Source: Billgrantia gudaonensis
GTDB taxonomy: Bacteria; Pseudomonadota; Gammaproteobacteria; Pseudomonadales; Halomonadaceae
Direction of reading: 5' to 3'
Assembly: GCF_900100195.1 (NCBI RefSeq)
Contig: NZ_FNES01000015.1
Location: 1-64,000 of the forward strand
Length of the DNA stretch: 64,000 bases
Below, one piece after another: positions 51,023 to 59,658 of the stretch. Each line of letters begins with the position of its first letter. Within the stretch, counting starts at the first letter, position 1. The notes beneath the pieces are model-generated. The model was not told the DNA's origin. It did not search any database and worked only from the letters and a program-made list of their open reading frames with translations. Both the position numbers and the translations under genes were made by a program.

Positions 51023-51445
51023 TCATTTTCCGGAATGGAGAGCGAACACCTCTTCGCCGGTGAGGTTCTTCGTCGTTTGCGAAAACGCGTAGAACGCCGG
51101 CTTCTGGTCGATGAAGATCTGTTCGGTGAGACGCCACGAGTCGTCGTCATCGAACAGCCCGACAGGCATCGCGTAGTGCCCTCCCTCCTTCAAACGGTAG
51201 AACAGATGCGTGCCACACGTCCGACAGAAGCCACGCTCCGCCCACTCCGACGAGCTGAAGACGGCGATGTGCTCCTCGCCTTCGAAGGCCACAGCGTCGT
51301 CACACTCCACCGCAAACAGCGGACCGCCACCCCAGCGGCGACACATCGTGCAATGACACACGCCCATGCTGTTGCCCTTCGTACCGGCAGTGACTCGAAC
51401 CGCACCGCATAGACAACGCCCTTGATGCTCGAAGTTAGCGTCCAT
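51023..51445 (-). CDS. GFA-family (DUF636) zinc protein
   Basis: The 140-residue protein has the GFA fold with Cys pairs for zinc: GRCLCGAVRV, VCHCTMCRRWGGGP and FCRTCGTHLFYRL. The family includes glutathione-dependent formaldehyde-activating enzyme, although most members have other unknown roles. ATG at 51443-51445 begins MDANFEHQGRCLCG. It stands alone with a hairpin after it. Confidence 0.88.
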   Translation of the reverse strand: MDANFEHQGRCLCGAVRVTAGTKGNSMGVCHCTMCRRWGGGPLFAVECDDAVAFEGEEHIAVFSSSEWAERGFCRTCGTHLFYRLKEGGHYAMPVGLFDDDDSWRLTEQIFIDQKPAFYAFSQTTKNLTGEEVFALHSGK

Positions 51446-51605
51446 ACCCCGCCTCCTCAGGCTGCATGACAATGGCTCGACGGCCGTTTCATGGTGGGGG
51501 CAACGTGCCCGGAGAAGCCGCCGAGGACATCCGGGTATCAGCTTAGCAAGCAGCGGCAGCGGATGCCCCATGGCATACTCGGGGCTTTGCCCAGGAGCGC
51601 GACGC

Positions 51606-51821
51606 GTGAAGCCCGAGGATCTGGAAGAACTGGTCACCCGGAAAATGCCCTACGGCAAATACGAAGGCTGGTTGATCGCCGACCTGCCCGGCCCCTACCT
51701 CAACTGGTTCGCCCGCCAGGGCTTCCCGCCCGGCGAGATCGGCCAGCTCCTGTACCTGATGCACGAGATCGACCACAACGGGCTGAGCCCGCTGCTCGAG
51801 CCGTTGCGGGAGCGGGAGTGA
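51606..51821 (+). CDS. DUF3820 protein
   Basis: The 71-residue protein has the compact DUF3820 pattern: TRKMPYGKYEGWLIADLPGPYLNWFARQGFPPGEIGQLLYLMHEI. The family is widespread, small and uncharacterised. Translation starts at GTG (51606). A decayed copy of the first third lies at 54739-54850, so the gene was duplicated or exchanged locally. Confidence 0.85.
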   Translation: MKPEDLEELVTRKMPYGKYEGWLIADLPGPYLNWFARQGFPPGEIGQLLYLMHEIDHNGLSPLLEPLRERE

Positions 51822-51828
51822 GCCTGGT

Positions 51829-51894
51829 GATCGCTTCATCGTCATGTTCCGCCGCCTGACCGGCGAGACACCGGTGAGGGCGGCAAGAGCATGA
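51829..51894 (+). pseudogene. Possible AraC-type regulator C-terminal scrap
   Basis: The frame codes DRFIVMFRRLTGETPVRAAR and a stop. This resembles the second helix-turn-helix end of AraC proteins (FxxxFRRxTGxTP). Nothing before it supports a gene. The rest of the gap to 52058 shows no feature I recognise. Confidence 0.3.
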
Positions 51895-52058
51895 AGCCGA
51901 AGGGTCAGGGCCTCACGAGATGGTGCTGGCAAGAGGGAAAGGTTTGCTATTTATCCCTATCGGGAAATTCACCGTGCCTCCGTGCCCTTCCCCTGTCGTC
52001 GGGCAGAGCGCTGGTAGGGCAAGGCGACACGAGGCAGCTCAGTAGCGCACCCTGTCCT

Positions 52059-52412
52059 TCATTCCACCCTCACCTCGAGCTTCCCGGAGTCGAAGGCCAG
52101 CCGCTCGGCAATATCGGCCATCGCCTCGAATGGTGCCTCGTAGCTCCAGGCGGCGTCGCTGAGCGACTCGCCAACGAGCTCGATGGCGTAGTAGCTGGCT
52201 CCGCCCTTGAAGGGGCAGTGAGTCACGGTATCGGTGCGCACGAGGCGCTGCATGGCCACGTCGTCACGCGGCAAATACTGCCGGTCGGGGTAGCCGGTCT
52301 CGCGCAGTTCGACGGCGTTGCGGGTGTCGGCGAGCAGCGTTTCGCCGGCCCAGACCCGCACGCGCCGGCCGTGGCGGTGCAGCGTGATGCGGCCGGTCGG
52401 ATCGTGGATCAT
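52059..52412 (-). CDS. DUF427 domain protein
   Basis: The 117-residue protein is a paralogue of the one at 2415-2741. It shares YPDRQYLPRDDVAM, THCPFKGGASYYAIE and AAWSYEAPFEAM. Function is unknown. Its ATG at 52410-52412 overlaps the end of the LysR gene by four bases, so the two are coupled and the LysR may regulate it or a linked function. Confidence 0.85.
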   Translation of the reverse strand: MIHDPTGRITLHRHGRRVRVWAGETLLADTRNAVELRETGYPDRQYLPRDDVAMQRLVRTDTVTHCPFKGGASYYAIELVGESLSDAAWSYEAPFEAMADIAERLAFDSGKLEVRVE

Positions 52413-53308
52413 GGCGTTGTCCTGGGGTCGGCTCGGGTGGCGAATTGCTGTTGGAGGTAGGTGCGCAGCATCGTCAATAGCTCCGCCTTGTCTCGATTGT
52501 CGCCGGATACGATGGCAACGTCTACCGATTCCAGCGGAGGGAGCTTGGTAGCGGCGCCGATGAGCACCCCGGGCGCATCGTGAGAAATACCGTGCAACGG
52601 CAACGCCGAGGCGCCGAGTCCGGCCGTCACGGCACTCCACACACCTTGCCGGCTCGAGCTGGTATAGGCGGCACGCCACGTTACGCCCCCCGCCTCGAGC
52701 GCCTGAATCGCCCTCGCCCGATAGCCGCAGCCGTGAGTGGAGCAGGCCAGCGGCAGTGTCTGGCCCGCTTGCCAGCGGATATCCCGGTGCAGGGCCCAGG
52801 TCAGCGCCTCCCGATACAGCGTGTGCACCCGGAGACTGTCGCTCACAGCGCGGGTACAGCGGTTCACCAGCGCCAGGTCGATCCGACCCGTCGCGACCCA
52901 CTCTTCGAGTTCGCCCGAGGAGGCGCAGGTCACTTCGAGCTCGACCAGGGGGTGGGACGCCTGCAGGCGGGCCAGCGCCTGCGAGAGGTCCTGATGGGCC
53001 GTCTCGTCGGAGAGGCCAAGACGCACCGATCCACTGAGCTGCCGCCCACGGAGTGCGGCGATCACCCGGTCATGGGCACGCAGCAGGCTGTGCGCGTTTT
53101 CCAATAGCCGCTGCCCTGTCGGCGTCAGCGCCCCCGCCCTTCCTTGCGTACGATGCAAGAGCCGCAGGCCCAGGCGGCGCTCCAGACGCTTCAGCTGCAG
53201 GCTGACCGTCGATTGGGTGCGGTGCAGCCGTCGCCCAGCGCCGGTGAAGCTGCCCTCCTCGGCGATGGCGACGAAGGCGCGTACCAGCTCTATCTCCAAA
53301 TCGTGCAT
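52409..53308 (-). CDS. LysR-family regulator
   Basis: The 299-residue regulator has the winged helix IELVRAFVAIAEEGSFTGAGRRLHRTQSTVSLQLKRLERRLG and an effector domain (SGSVRLGLSDETAHQDLSQALARL, IDLALVNRCT). It is divergent from an MFS gene across 154 bases, the usual LysR-exporter arrangement, and overlaps the DUF427 gene. The N-terminal TQSTVSL helix is similar to the LysR at 29330, but the effector parts differ. Confidence 0.88.
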   Translation of the reverse strand: MHDLEIELVRAFVAIAEEGSFTGAGRRLHRTQSTVSLQLKRLERRLGLRLLHRTQGRAGALTPTGQRLLENAHSLLRAHDRVIAALRGRQLSGSVRLGLSDETAHQDLSQALARLQASHPLVELEVTCASSGELEEWVATGRIDLALVNRCTRAVSDSLRVHTLYREALTWALHRDIRWQAGQTLPLACSTHGCGYRARAIQALEAGGVTWRAAYTSSSRQGVWSAVTAGLGASALPLHGISHDAPGVLIGAATKLPPLESVDVAIVSGDNRDKAELLTMLRTYLQQQFATRADPRTTP

Positions 53309-53462
53309 GGGCGCATAACTCTGAAACTAAATGATAGATACCGCATAACCAATTTAAAAAATTATGGTGCATCGCTTAGCGTGAAGCCAATCACGCATCG
53401 ACTCGGCTAAGCTCGCCGGGCGATATCGCGCGGGGTCTCCACTCGAGGAGCGGAAAGACAGC

Positions 53463-54716
53463 GTGAAGCACATACACGAGAGCGATGCACCGGCCGGACG
53501 GCAGGCAGCATCCGCCCCCTATCGTTGGTGGGTGCTCACGGCCGCCGTGACAGCACAAACGACGGCTGCCGTCGCGACTCAGGGCATCGGCGTGCTCGGC
53601 GGATTCCTTCAGGCGGACCTGCAGCTCTCCCATGCCAGCGTCGGGGTGCTCGCCGGGGTGCTCAACGTGGCGCCCATCGTGGGGCTTATGCTGGCCGGCG
53701 AGTGGCTTGACCGGGCTGGCGAGCGCCGGGTGATCGGGATGGGCGCGCTGATCATGGCCCTGGCCATGACGCTGGCGGGCATCACCACCACCTTCCCGGG
53801 CCTGCTGTTCTGCCTGTTCTTCGTCGGCATCGGCTACAGTACGGCACAGCCTGGTGGTACCAAGGCGGTCTTCCACTGGTTCCCCGTTCGAGAGCGCGGC
53901 CTGGCCATGGGTGTCCGCCAGGCTGGACTACCGCTCGGCGGCGTCGTTGCGGCTGCGCTCTTCCCCGGCATAGCAAGTCATATCGGCTGGCAAGCGGCAT
54001 TCCTGGTCGGCGCCAGCGTGATCGTCAGCGGTGGCGCCCTGTTCTGTCTGGTGTATCGCTCGTCACCCGGCGTTGCGTCGCGGCACGGCAGCGCCGAGAG
54101 CCCCCAGCAACCGTGGCTGCTCTACGCGCGCCGGCTGCTCACCGCGCCGAGGTTCCGCCTGGCCGTCGTCGCCGGCGTGGCGCTGATTACCGTCCAGACG
54201 GTGGCCCTGATGTTTCTGTCCCTGTATCTCCGCGACCGCTTCGGGTTGCCGTTGGTGGCCGGGACTGGCCACCTGCTGGTCATGCAGCTGTTCGGCGCGG
54301 CGGGGCGTGTCCTGCTGGCGGCCTGGAGCGACAAGATACGCCACGGGCGTCCCCTCATCGTCCTGATCACCGCCGTGGGGTCGCTGCTCGGCCTGTGTGC
54401 CCTGGGGCTATTCCCCGGCCACTGGAGCCCGGACCTGCTGTACCTGGCGTCCGCCTGGCTCGGTTTCTTCGGCTTCGGTTGGTACGGGCCCTGGGTCGCC
54501 TGGATCTCCGAACTCAGCCCTCGGCACAGGCTCGGCACCACGCTTGGCCTTGCCATGGCCATCAATCAGGTCGCGATCGCGGGCAGCCCCATCCTCTTCG
54601 GGTGCCTCGTCGATGTCTTCGGCAATTATGCCGTTCCGGGTGGGCTGCTCGCGACCAGCTTACTTATCTATATCGCCTACGCCGGACTGCGCATGCTCAA
54701 GCGGGAAGGAGTCTGA
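53463..54716 (+). CDS. Major facilitator superfamily transporter
   Basis: The 417-residue transporter has twelve helices with MFS motif A-like loops (LAGEWLDRAGERRVIGMGALIM and LAAWSDKIRHGRPLIVL). YWWVLTAAVTAQTTAAVATQGIGVLGGFLQ-type sequence and FHWFPVRERGLAMGVRQAGLPLGG place it near the CynX/NarK-like anion and organic acid carriers. It starts with GTG. It is divergent from the LysR gene that probably controls it. Confidence 0.85.
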   Translation: MKHIHESDAPAGRQAASAPYRWWVLTAAVTAQTTAAVATQGIGVLGGFLQADLQLSHASVGVLAGVLNVAPIVGLMLAGEWLDRAGERRVIGMGALIMALAMTLAGITTTFPGLLFCLFFVGIGYSTAQPGGTKAVFHWFPVRERGLAMGVRQAGLPLGGVVAAALFPGIASHIGWQAAFLVGASVIVSGGALFCLVYRSSPGVASRHGSAESPQQPWLLYARRLLTAPRFRLAVVAGVALITVQTVALMFLSLYLRDRFGLPLVAGTGHLLVMQLFGAAGRVLLAAWSDKIRHGRPLIVLITAVGSLLGLCALGLFPGHWSPDLLYLASAWLGFFGFGWYGPWVAWISELSPRHRLGTTLGLAMAINQVAIAGSPILFGCLVDVFGNYAVPGGLLATSLLIYIAYAGLRMLKREGV

Positions 54717-54738
54717 CCCATCTCCCCTAGCGCGAGGC

Positions 54739-54850
54739 GTGAAGCTCGGGGACCTAGAAAAGCCGGTCACCCGGAAGATGCCCTACGGCAAGTACGAAGG
54801 CCGCTGACCACCGACCTGCCCCTACCTCAACGGGCTCGCCGCCGGGATCA
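54739..54850 (+). pseudogene. Decayed second copy of the DUF3820 gene
   Basis: From GTG at 54739 it reads VKLGDLEKPVTRKMPYGKYE followed by GR and a stop. A frameshifted remainder gives TDLP and PYLNGLA. It matches the N-terminal half of the protein at 51606, from the GTG start on, with a deletion near the conserved GPYLNWF. The rest of the gap to 54987 shows no gene. Confidence 0.8.
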
Positions 54851-54987
54851 ACACTACGGCTGGTAGCGCTTGCCAGGCGCATGGTCCATGCCAGTTACGC
54901 TCCCCTTCGAGGATGATCCGGCCCAGCGCGAGCAAGGGCGACGCTGGCGCCACAGCCAGGCTGTAGGCAGGGGCCGCACAGCGGCCA

Positions 54988-55719
54988 TCACTTCATCTCG
55001 AAGCCGCGCTCGATCAGGAATTCGCGCATGTGCGGACGTAGCTTGGTATCGAACAACGGCGTGAGATTCTGCGACCAGGTGCTGTCCTTGGGACCGCCCT
55101 TCCGACTCCGGTAGTAGGCATGCATGGTGTCGTCGAAGGCTTCCACCCATTCGCGGTCGTCGGTGTAGCGGTCCTCCTTGAGAATCGCCTCGACGGGCAG
55201 GCGGGGCTTCACGTCGGGATCGTGAGCCGGATAGCCGAGGCACATGCCGAACACCGGATAGACGTGCTGGGGCAACTCGAGCAGGTCGCTGACGGCCCGG
55301 GGATCGTTGCGGATGCCGCCGATGTAGCAGATGCCGAGCCCTTCGGACTCGGCGGCCACCGCCACGTTCTGAGCCATCAAGGCGGTGTCCACCGTGGCTA
55401 CCAGCAGATGCTCGGTCATGCCACGCACCACCCGGGCACCGGTACGCTCGGCGGCTTCGGTGGGCCGCTTCATGTCGGCGCAGAACACCAGGAAGGCGCC
55501 GCAGCTGGCCACGTAGCCCTGACCGCCGGCGTAATCGGCGATCGCCGCGCGTTTCTCGGGGTTCTTCACGTGAATGACGCTGCAGGCCTGCACGTGGCTG
55601 GAGGTCGCCGCTGCCTGGCCGGCGCGAATCAGCTCTTCCAGCAGTTCGCGGGAGACGGGCCGGTCGGCGAACTTGCGAATCGAGCGGTGGGATTTCAGCA
55701 ATTCGATGGTCGGGTTCAT
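54988..55719 (-). CDS. nfsA: NfsA-type oxygen-insensitive NADPH nitroreductase
   Basis: The 243-residue flavoprotein has the nitroreductase fold with FMN-binding SHRSIRKFADRPVSRELLEELIRAGQAAATSSHVQ, GICYIGGIRNDP, VFGMCLGYP and a C-terminal WSQNLTPLFDTKLRPHMREFLIERGF typical of NfsA/Frp. It reduces nitro compounds and flavins in two-electron steps in the cytoplasm. It lies 27 bases after the M42 peptidase gene on the same strand, perhaps in one transcript. Confidence 0.9.
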   Translation of the reverse strand: MNPTIELLKSHRSIRKFADRPVSRELLEELIRAGQAAATSSHVQACSVIHVKNPEKRAAIADYAGGQGYVASCGAFLVFCADMKRPTEAAERTGARVVRGMTEHLLVATVDTALMAQNVAVAAESEGLGICYIGGIRNDPRAVSDLLELPQHVYPVFGMCLGYPAHDPDVKPRLPVEAILKEDRYTDDREWVEAFDDTMHAYYRSRKGGPKDSTWSQNLTPLFDTKLRPHMREFLIERGFEMK

Positions 55720-55746
55720 GACATCTCGCAGTCGAATGGTTCGGGA

Positions 55747-57003
55747 TCAGGCGTCGTCGGCTTCGGCTTGCGGCTTGGCACCGCCCTGATGCGCCAGCGG
55801 CGAGGCGGTGTCGAGCCGCGGGTGATTGTCGAGAAACTCGCGATGCGGGTCCGGCAGGGCATCGAGCGCCTGGAGACTGCGGGTCAGGGCATGGATGGCA
55901 GCCAGCACGTCCTGAGTATTGCCGGTTTCGGAGATGGTGTGCATGTTGCGGATGGGAAAGCCCATCGAGGTGGCGGCACAGTCCACCGCGGCGAGCACGC
56001 CGGCCATGCCGTCGGTACCGGTATCCACGCCGACGATGTCGCGCTGCAGGGGGATGCCGTGCTCCCGGGCGGTGCTCTCGATGATCCGGTTGAGCTGCTC
56101 GCTGGCAATCGAGCCCACCGACAAGGTGCAGCCCTTGCCCATCTCCAGCGGCTGCATGCGGCGATCGCCGATGCCGGGAGCCGCCACGTAGTCGTGGTTG
56201 ACGTCCACGCCGATCAGCACGTCGGGTTCGAGCTCGCCGGCCAGCACCCGGCTGCCGAAGCGGCCGATCTCCTCGTAGCTGGCGATGGCGAACAGCAGGC
56301 GCACCTGCCGGGTACCTCCGGCCTCGGCGATCAGCCGTGCCACTTCGGCGGTGACGAAACAGCCCAGGCCGTTGTCGAGGTAAGCACCGTAGAAGGTGTT
56401 GGGGCTGAAGCCGGGACGAATGGGGCGGTCGAGCAGGATGGTGTCACCGGGACGCACGCCGAGGTTCTCGACCTGCTGCTTCTTGTTCTCGCCGTGAATC
56501 TGCAGATCGAGGTAGATCTGTTCCTTCTTGATGCCCTTGCTGCCATCGCGCTGGCCCGGGTCGGAGAAGTGGATGGCGCCCAGCGCTTCCACGGTGCCAC
56601 CGCGGATGATGCGATAGCGGCCCGGACTGGCCGGATCCTCGCTGAACAACTTGACCTCGTGACCGATCAGCACGGTGGGCAGGAAGGAGTCGGTGTTGAT
56701 CCATATCTTGCCGTCGTCGCCGATGGAGCGCACCTGCATGCGAATCTTGTCGGCATGGCCGATGATCATCACCTTGAAGAGGTCGTCTCGGCCGGGGTGG
56801 GAGTCCAGCACCACGCCGGCATGCCCCTTGAACTGATGCAACTGCCAGCCTTCGGGGGCGAAGCTCTCGAAGTGGGGCTTGAGCACGCCGTAGGTCATGG
56901 CCCCTTCCAACCCGACGGGGCTCGGGGCATCGAGGATTCGCCGCATCAACTCGAACTGCGATTCCGGCATGGGCTGGGTCCAGGGCTGGTTCGCTTCGCT
57001 CAT
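55747..57003 (-). CDS. M42-family metallopeptidase
   Basis: The 418-residue protein has the two-metal M42 aminopeptidase pattern. Visible are MIIGHADKIRMQVRSIGDDGKIWI, the bridging Asp in AYLDNGLGCFVTAEVARLI, ASYEEIGRFGSRVL (catalytic Glu-Glu) and VGVDVNHDYVAA, with a last ligand in IRNMHTISETGN. M42 enzymes form dodecameric cytoplasmic peptidases. The ATG at 57001-57003 starts MSEANQPW. The tail after residue 395 is not conserved. Confidence 0.88.
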   Translation of the reverse strand: MSEANQPWTQPMPESQFELMRRILDAPSPVGLEGAMTYGVLKPHFESFAPEGWQLHQFKGHAGVVLDSHPGRDDLFKVMIIGHADKIRMQVRSIGDDGKIWINTDSFLPTVLIGHEVKLFSEDPASPGRYRIIRGGTVEALGAIHFSDPGQRDGSKGIKKEQIYLDLQIHGENKKQQVENLGVRPGDTILLDRPIRPGFSPNTFYGAYLDNGLGCFVTAEVARLIAEAGGTRQVRLLFAIASYEEIGRFGSRVLAGELEPDVLIGVDVNHDYVAAPGIGDRRMQPLEMGKGCTLSVGSIASEQLNRIIESTAREHGIPLQRDIVGVDTGTDGMAGVLAAVDCAATSMGFPIRNMHTISETGNTQDVLAAIHALTRSLQALDALPDPHREFLDNHPRLDTASPLAHQGGAKPQAEADDA

Positions 57004-57180
57004 GGCTACTCTCGCTGTGTCGGGGAAGAAAGCTTCCAGTTTGCCAGATTTCACGACTCTCGGCTGCGCACCCGACCGAGATCAACAGCAAAGGCTCCAT
57101 CAGACAAACGTGAAACATCCCTCCGCAAGTCGGCATGGAAAGGGGTATGCTGTGACATGGTTCATCGACCGGGAGGCTTC

Positions 57181-57948
57181 ATGTCGAACTTCACCCTGAG
57201 ACCACGTCCCCGCGGTGGCCGCTGGCCGGTGGCACCGGCCCAGCTGGGCTTCGTGCTACTGGTGGTCGCGGCACTGATGATGGGCGGGGCCGGACCGGCC
57301 TACCGTCTGGATCTCCTGCCCCTGGGCACCGCCTTCGATGTCCTGCGACTGGGCGCCTACGTGGCCGTGGGCGCGGCGGCGCTGGGGCTGATCGCCGTGC
57401 TGATCGCCACGCTGTGCCGACGCTGGAAACCGGCATTCGCAGGGCTGCTGGTGATCGCCGCGGTCGCGGCCATGCTCGTGGGGCCCTGGGAAATGATGCA
57501 TCGCGCCCAGCGCGTGCCGCCCATTCACGACATCACCACCGACACGACGAATCCGCCCGCCTTCGAAGCACTCGCCGAGGCCCGCGAGGCCGCCCCCAAC
57601 GGGGTGGAGTATCCCGGCGAGTCCTTTGCCCGCCGTCAGCGCAGTGCCTATCCCTGGGTGCAACCGATCACGCTGCCGTTGCCGCTGGCCGAGGTACGCG
57701 ACGCTGCCGAAGCCACGGCGCGCGAGATGGGCTGGGAGATCGCCGCCGTGGAGGAACGGCACATCGAGGCGACGGCCACCACGCGCTGGTTCGGCTTCAA
57801 GGACGACGTGGCGATCCGCCTGACTCCGGAAGACGATGGCGTGCGCGTCGACGTGCGCTCCGCCTCGCGCCTCGGCCAGAGCGACCTGGGTACCAACGCC
57901 GGGCGAATTCACGATTACCTGACGGCCCTGCACGCCCGCGTGGAGTGA
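57181..57948 (+). CDS. DUF1499 membrane protein
   Basis: The 255-residue protein has three or four N-terminal helices (PAQLGFVLLVVAALMMGGAG, LGAYVAVGAAALGLIAVLIATL, AGLLVIAAVAAMLVGPW). A soluble DUF1499 domain follows (PPIHDITTDTTNPPAFEAL, TRWFGFKDDVAIRLTPEDDGVRVDVRSASRLGQSDLGTNAGRI). Its function is unknown. The ATG is at 57181. It is divergent from the M42 gene and followed 47 bases later by arfB. Confidence 0.87.
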   Translation: MSNFTLRPRPRGGRWPVAPAQLGFVLLVVAALMMGGAGPAYRLDLLPLGTAFDVLRLGAYVAVGAAALGLIAVLIATLCRRWKPAFAGLLVIAAVAAMLVGPWEMMHRAQRVPPIHDITTDTTNPPAFEALAEAREAAPNGVEYPGESFARRQRSAYPWVQPITLPLPLAEVRDAAEATAREMGWEIAAVEERHIEATATTRWFGFKDDVAIRLTPEDDGVRVDVRSASRLGQSDLGTNAGRIHDYLTALHARVE

Positions 57949-57995
57949 TGCCATGTTAGCCTGCCCTCTCACCCGGAAGTCGAACGAGCCTCACC

Positions 57996-58409
57996 ATGCT
58001 GCGCATCTCCAACTCCGTTGAACTGGGCGACTGGGAGATAGAGATCCACGCCATTCGCGCCCAGGGGGCCGGCGGCCAGAACGTCAACAAGGTCGCCTCG
58101 GCGGTGCACCTGCGCTTCGATATCCCCCGTTCCAGCCTGCCGCCCTTCTACAAGGAGCGGCTGCTGGCGCTCGGCGACCAGCGCATCAGCAAGGAGGGCG
58201 TGGTGGTGATCAAGGCCCAGCGCTTCCGCACGCAGGAGCAGAACCGCGAGGATGCTCTGGAACGCCTGCGCGAACTGATCCGCGAGGCGATCAGGCAGCG
58301 CAAGGTTCGCAAGCCGACCAAACCCACCAAGGGCTCTCAGCGGCGGCGCCTGGACAAGAAGACCCGCAAGGGCCAGACCAAGGCGCTGCGCGGCAAGGTT
58401 CGCGAGTGA
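57996..58409 (+). CDS. arfB: Alternative ribosome-rescue factor / peptidyl-tRNA hydrolase ArfB
   Basis: The 137-residue protein has the release-factor catalytic loop with GGQ at residues 26-28 (RAQGAGGQNVNKVASAVHLRFDI). It ends in a long basic tail (RRRLDKKTRKGQTKALRGKVRE) that enters the empty mRNA channel. ArfB frees ribosomes stalled without a stop codon. It lacks the stop-codon-reading domain of normal release factors. It overlaps the DUF1289 gene by four bases. Confidence 0.93.
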   Translation: MLRISNSVELGDWEIEIHAIRAQGAGGQNVNKVASAVHLRFDIPRSSLPPFYKERLLALGDQRISKEGVVVIKAQRFRTQEQNREDALERLRELIREAIRQRKVRKPTKPTKGSQRRRLDKKTRKGQTKALRGKVRE

Positions 58410-58624
58410 CCCTCGACAACGTGAAGGCCATGGAGAAGATGCCTCCCAGCGAAAAACGCCTCGCCTCACCCTGCATTCAGGTCTGCCGGATCGACTCGAC
58501 GACGCAGCGCTGCGAAGGCTGCCGGCGCACCCTCGATGAGATCGCTCGCTGGCGCAGCATGAGCGAGACCGAGCGCGCCGCGGTGTGGGCACGCCTGGCC
58601 GCCGACCCTCATTCCCCGGCGTGA
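58406..58624 (+). CDS. DUF1289 Cys-rich protein
   Basis: The 72-residue protein carries four Cys in SPCIQVCRIDSTTQRCEGCRRTLDEIARW, the DUF1289 pattern that suggests metal binding. Its function is unknown. It is coupled by an ATGA overlap to arfB. Its 3' end overlaps the convergent proline-racemase-family gene by 16 bases. Confidence 0.87.
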   Translation: MTLDNVKAMEKMPPSEKRLASPCIQVCRIDSTTQRCEGCRRTLDEIARWRSMSETERAAVWARLAADPHSPA

Positions 58625-59658
58625 TGGCCGCTGGTCAGAATGTGGTGCAGACCCGCACACTCCACCATGGGATCCTCGCAATTGACCACCACTTCGGCAC
58701 GCGAGAGGACGTAGCTCTTGCCGGTGATGGTGTTTTCCACCACCTGGTGGGTGCCTTCGCGACGCGTGCCGGTGAACTCGCCGATGAAGCCGGTCTCGCG
58801 CAGTGAGACGGTTTCCAGCCTGTCGCCCGGTTTGATGAGTCCCTCATGGTTCATCAGGGCCAGGCGCGCCGAGGTGCCGGTGCCCGTGGTGCTGCGACAG
58901 ATCACCCCGGGGTGCACGTAGGTGGCCGAGCGCGAGCGGTAGAAGTCATCGGCCACCTGTTCCACCGGGCCCATGAAGTGCAGAAAGGGCAGCGGCCCCA
59001 CATCGCCCAGGGTGTAGTGCGAGAAGCCCCGCTCCGCCTGGATCGCCTCGACGATCCTGTGGGCACAGTCCGCCAGATCGCGCTCCTCGTCTCGGGTCAG
59101 GTCGAAGCCCAGCTCGGCGGCTTCCACCAGCGCATAGAAGCCGCCGCTGTAGGCCACCGAGTAGGTCACGTCGCCCAGGTCGGGCACGTGGATGCTGGAC
59201 CGATAGGTGTCGATGTAGCTGGGCAACCCCTCGCAGGTGATCGCCTCCACCACGCCGTTCTCCACCAGCGCCTCGATGTGCACGAGCCCCGCCGGCGACT
59301 CCAGCGTGAAACGCTGGCGCCCTTCCCGCTTCTCCACCAGACCGAGTTCCAGCACCGCCGTGGCGGTGCAGATGGTGTTGGAGCCGGAATAGATCGGATA
59401 GCCCATCACCTCCATGATGATGTAGCCCACCGCCGCTTCGGGGTCGCTGGGCGGTACCAGCAGGTCCACCGACATCTCGGGAATGCCGTAGGGTTCGTCG
59501 AGTAATAGTTTGCGCAGGCCATCGGCATCGTCGCGCAGGTAGTGCATCTGCTCGCGCACCGTGGCGCCGGGCAGCAGATCGATGCCGCCGGTGACGATAC
59601 GGCTCACGTCGCCGCCGGCGTGGGTATCCATCATCTGGAAGACGAGTTCTTCCTTCAT
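58609..59658 (-). CDS. Proline racemase-family protein with Ser/Thr at both catalytic positions
   Basis: The 349-residue protein has the family start MDTHAGGDVSRIVTGGI and a two-lobed fold. In racemases and epimerases the catalytic pair is two Cys, in MCGHGT and SPCGTGTSA. Here the first site reads IYSGSNTIC (Ser91, with Ser93 for His) and the second RSTTGTGTSA (Thr258). Trans-3-hydroxyproline dehydratases have Cys/Thr, so this Ser/Thr form is unusual and classical racemase action is unlikely. The ATG at 59656-59658 overlaps the end of an MDR oxidoreductase gene, so the two probably act together. Confidence 0.85.
   Translation of the reverse strand: MKEELVFQMMDTHAGGDVSRIVTGGIDLLPGATVREQMHYLRDDADGLRKLLLDEPYGIPEMSVDLLVPPSDPEAAVGYIIMEVMGYPIYSGSNTICTATAVLELGLVEKREGRQRFTLESPAGLVHIEALVENGVVEAITCEGLPSYIDTYRSSIHVPDLGDVTYSVAYSGGFYALVEAAELGFDLTRDEERDLADCAHRIVEAIQAERGFSHYTLGDVGPLPFLHFMGPVEQVADDFYRSRSATYVHPGVICRSTTGTGTSARLALMNHEGLIKPGDRLETVSLRETGFIGEFTGTRREGTHQVVENTITGKSYVLSRAEVVVNCEDPMVECAGLHHILTSGHHAGE

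Noticed and set aside
55120..57180. Plus-strand frame of over 680 codons running into the DUF1499 gene
   Set aside because: The part before 57181 is antisense to NfsA and M42 genes; only the DUF1499 part from ATG 57181 is real.
58609..59658. Calling the gene proline racemase or 4-hydroxyproline epimerase
   Set aside because: Neither catalytic Cys is present.
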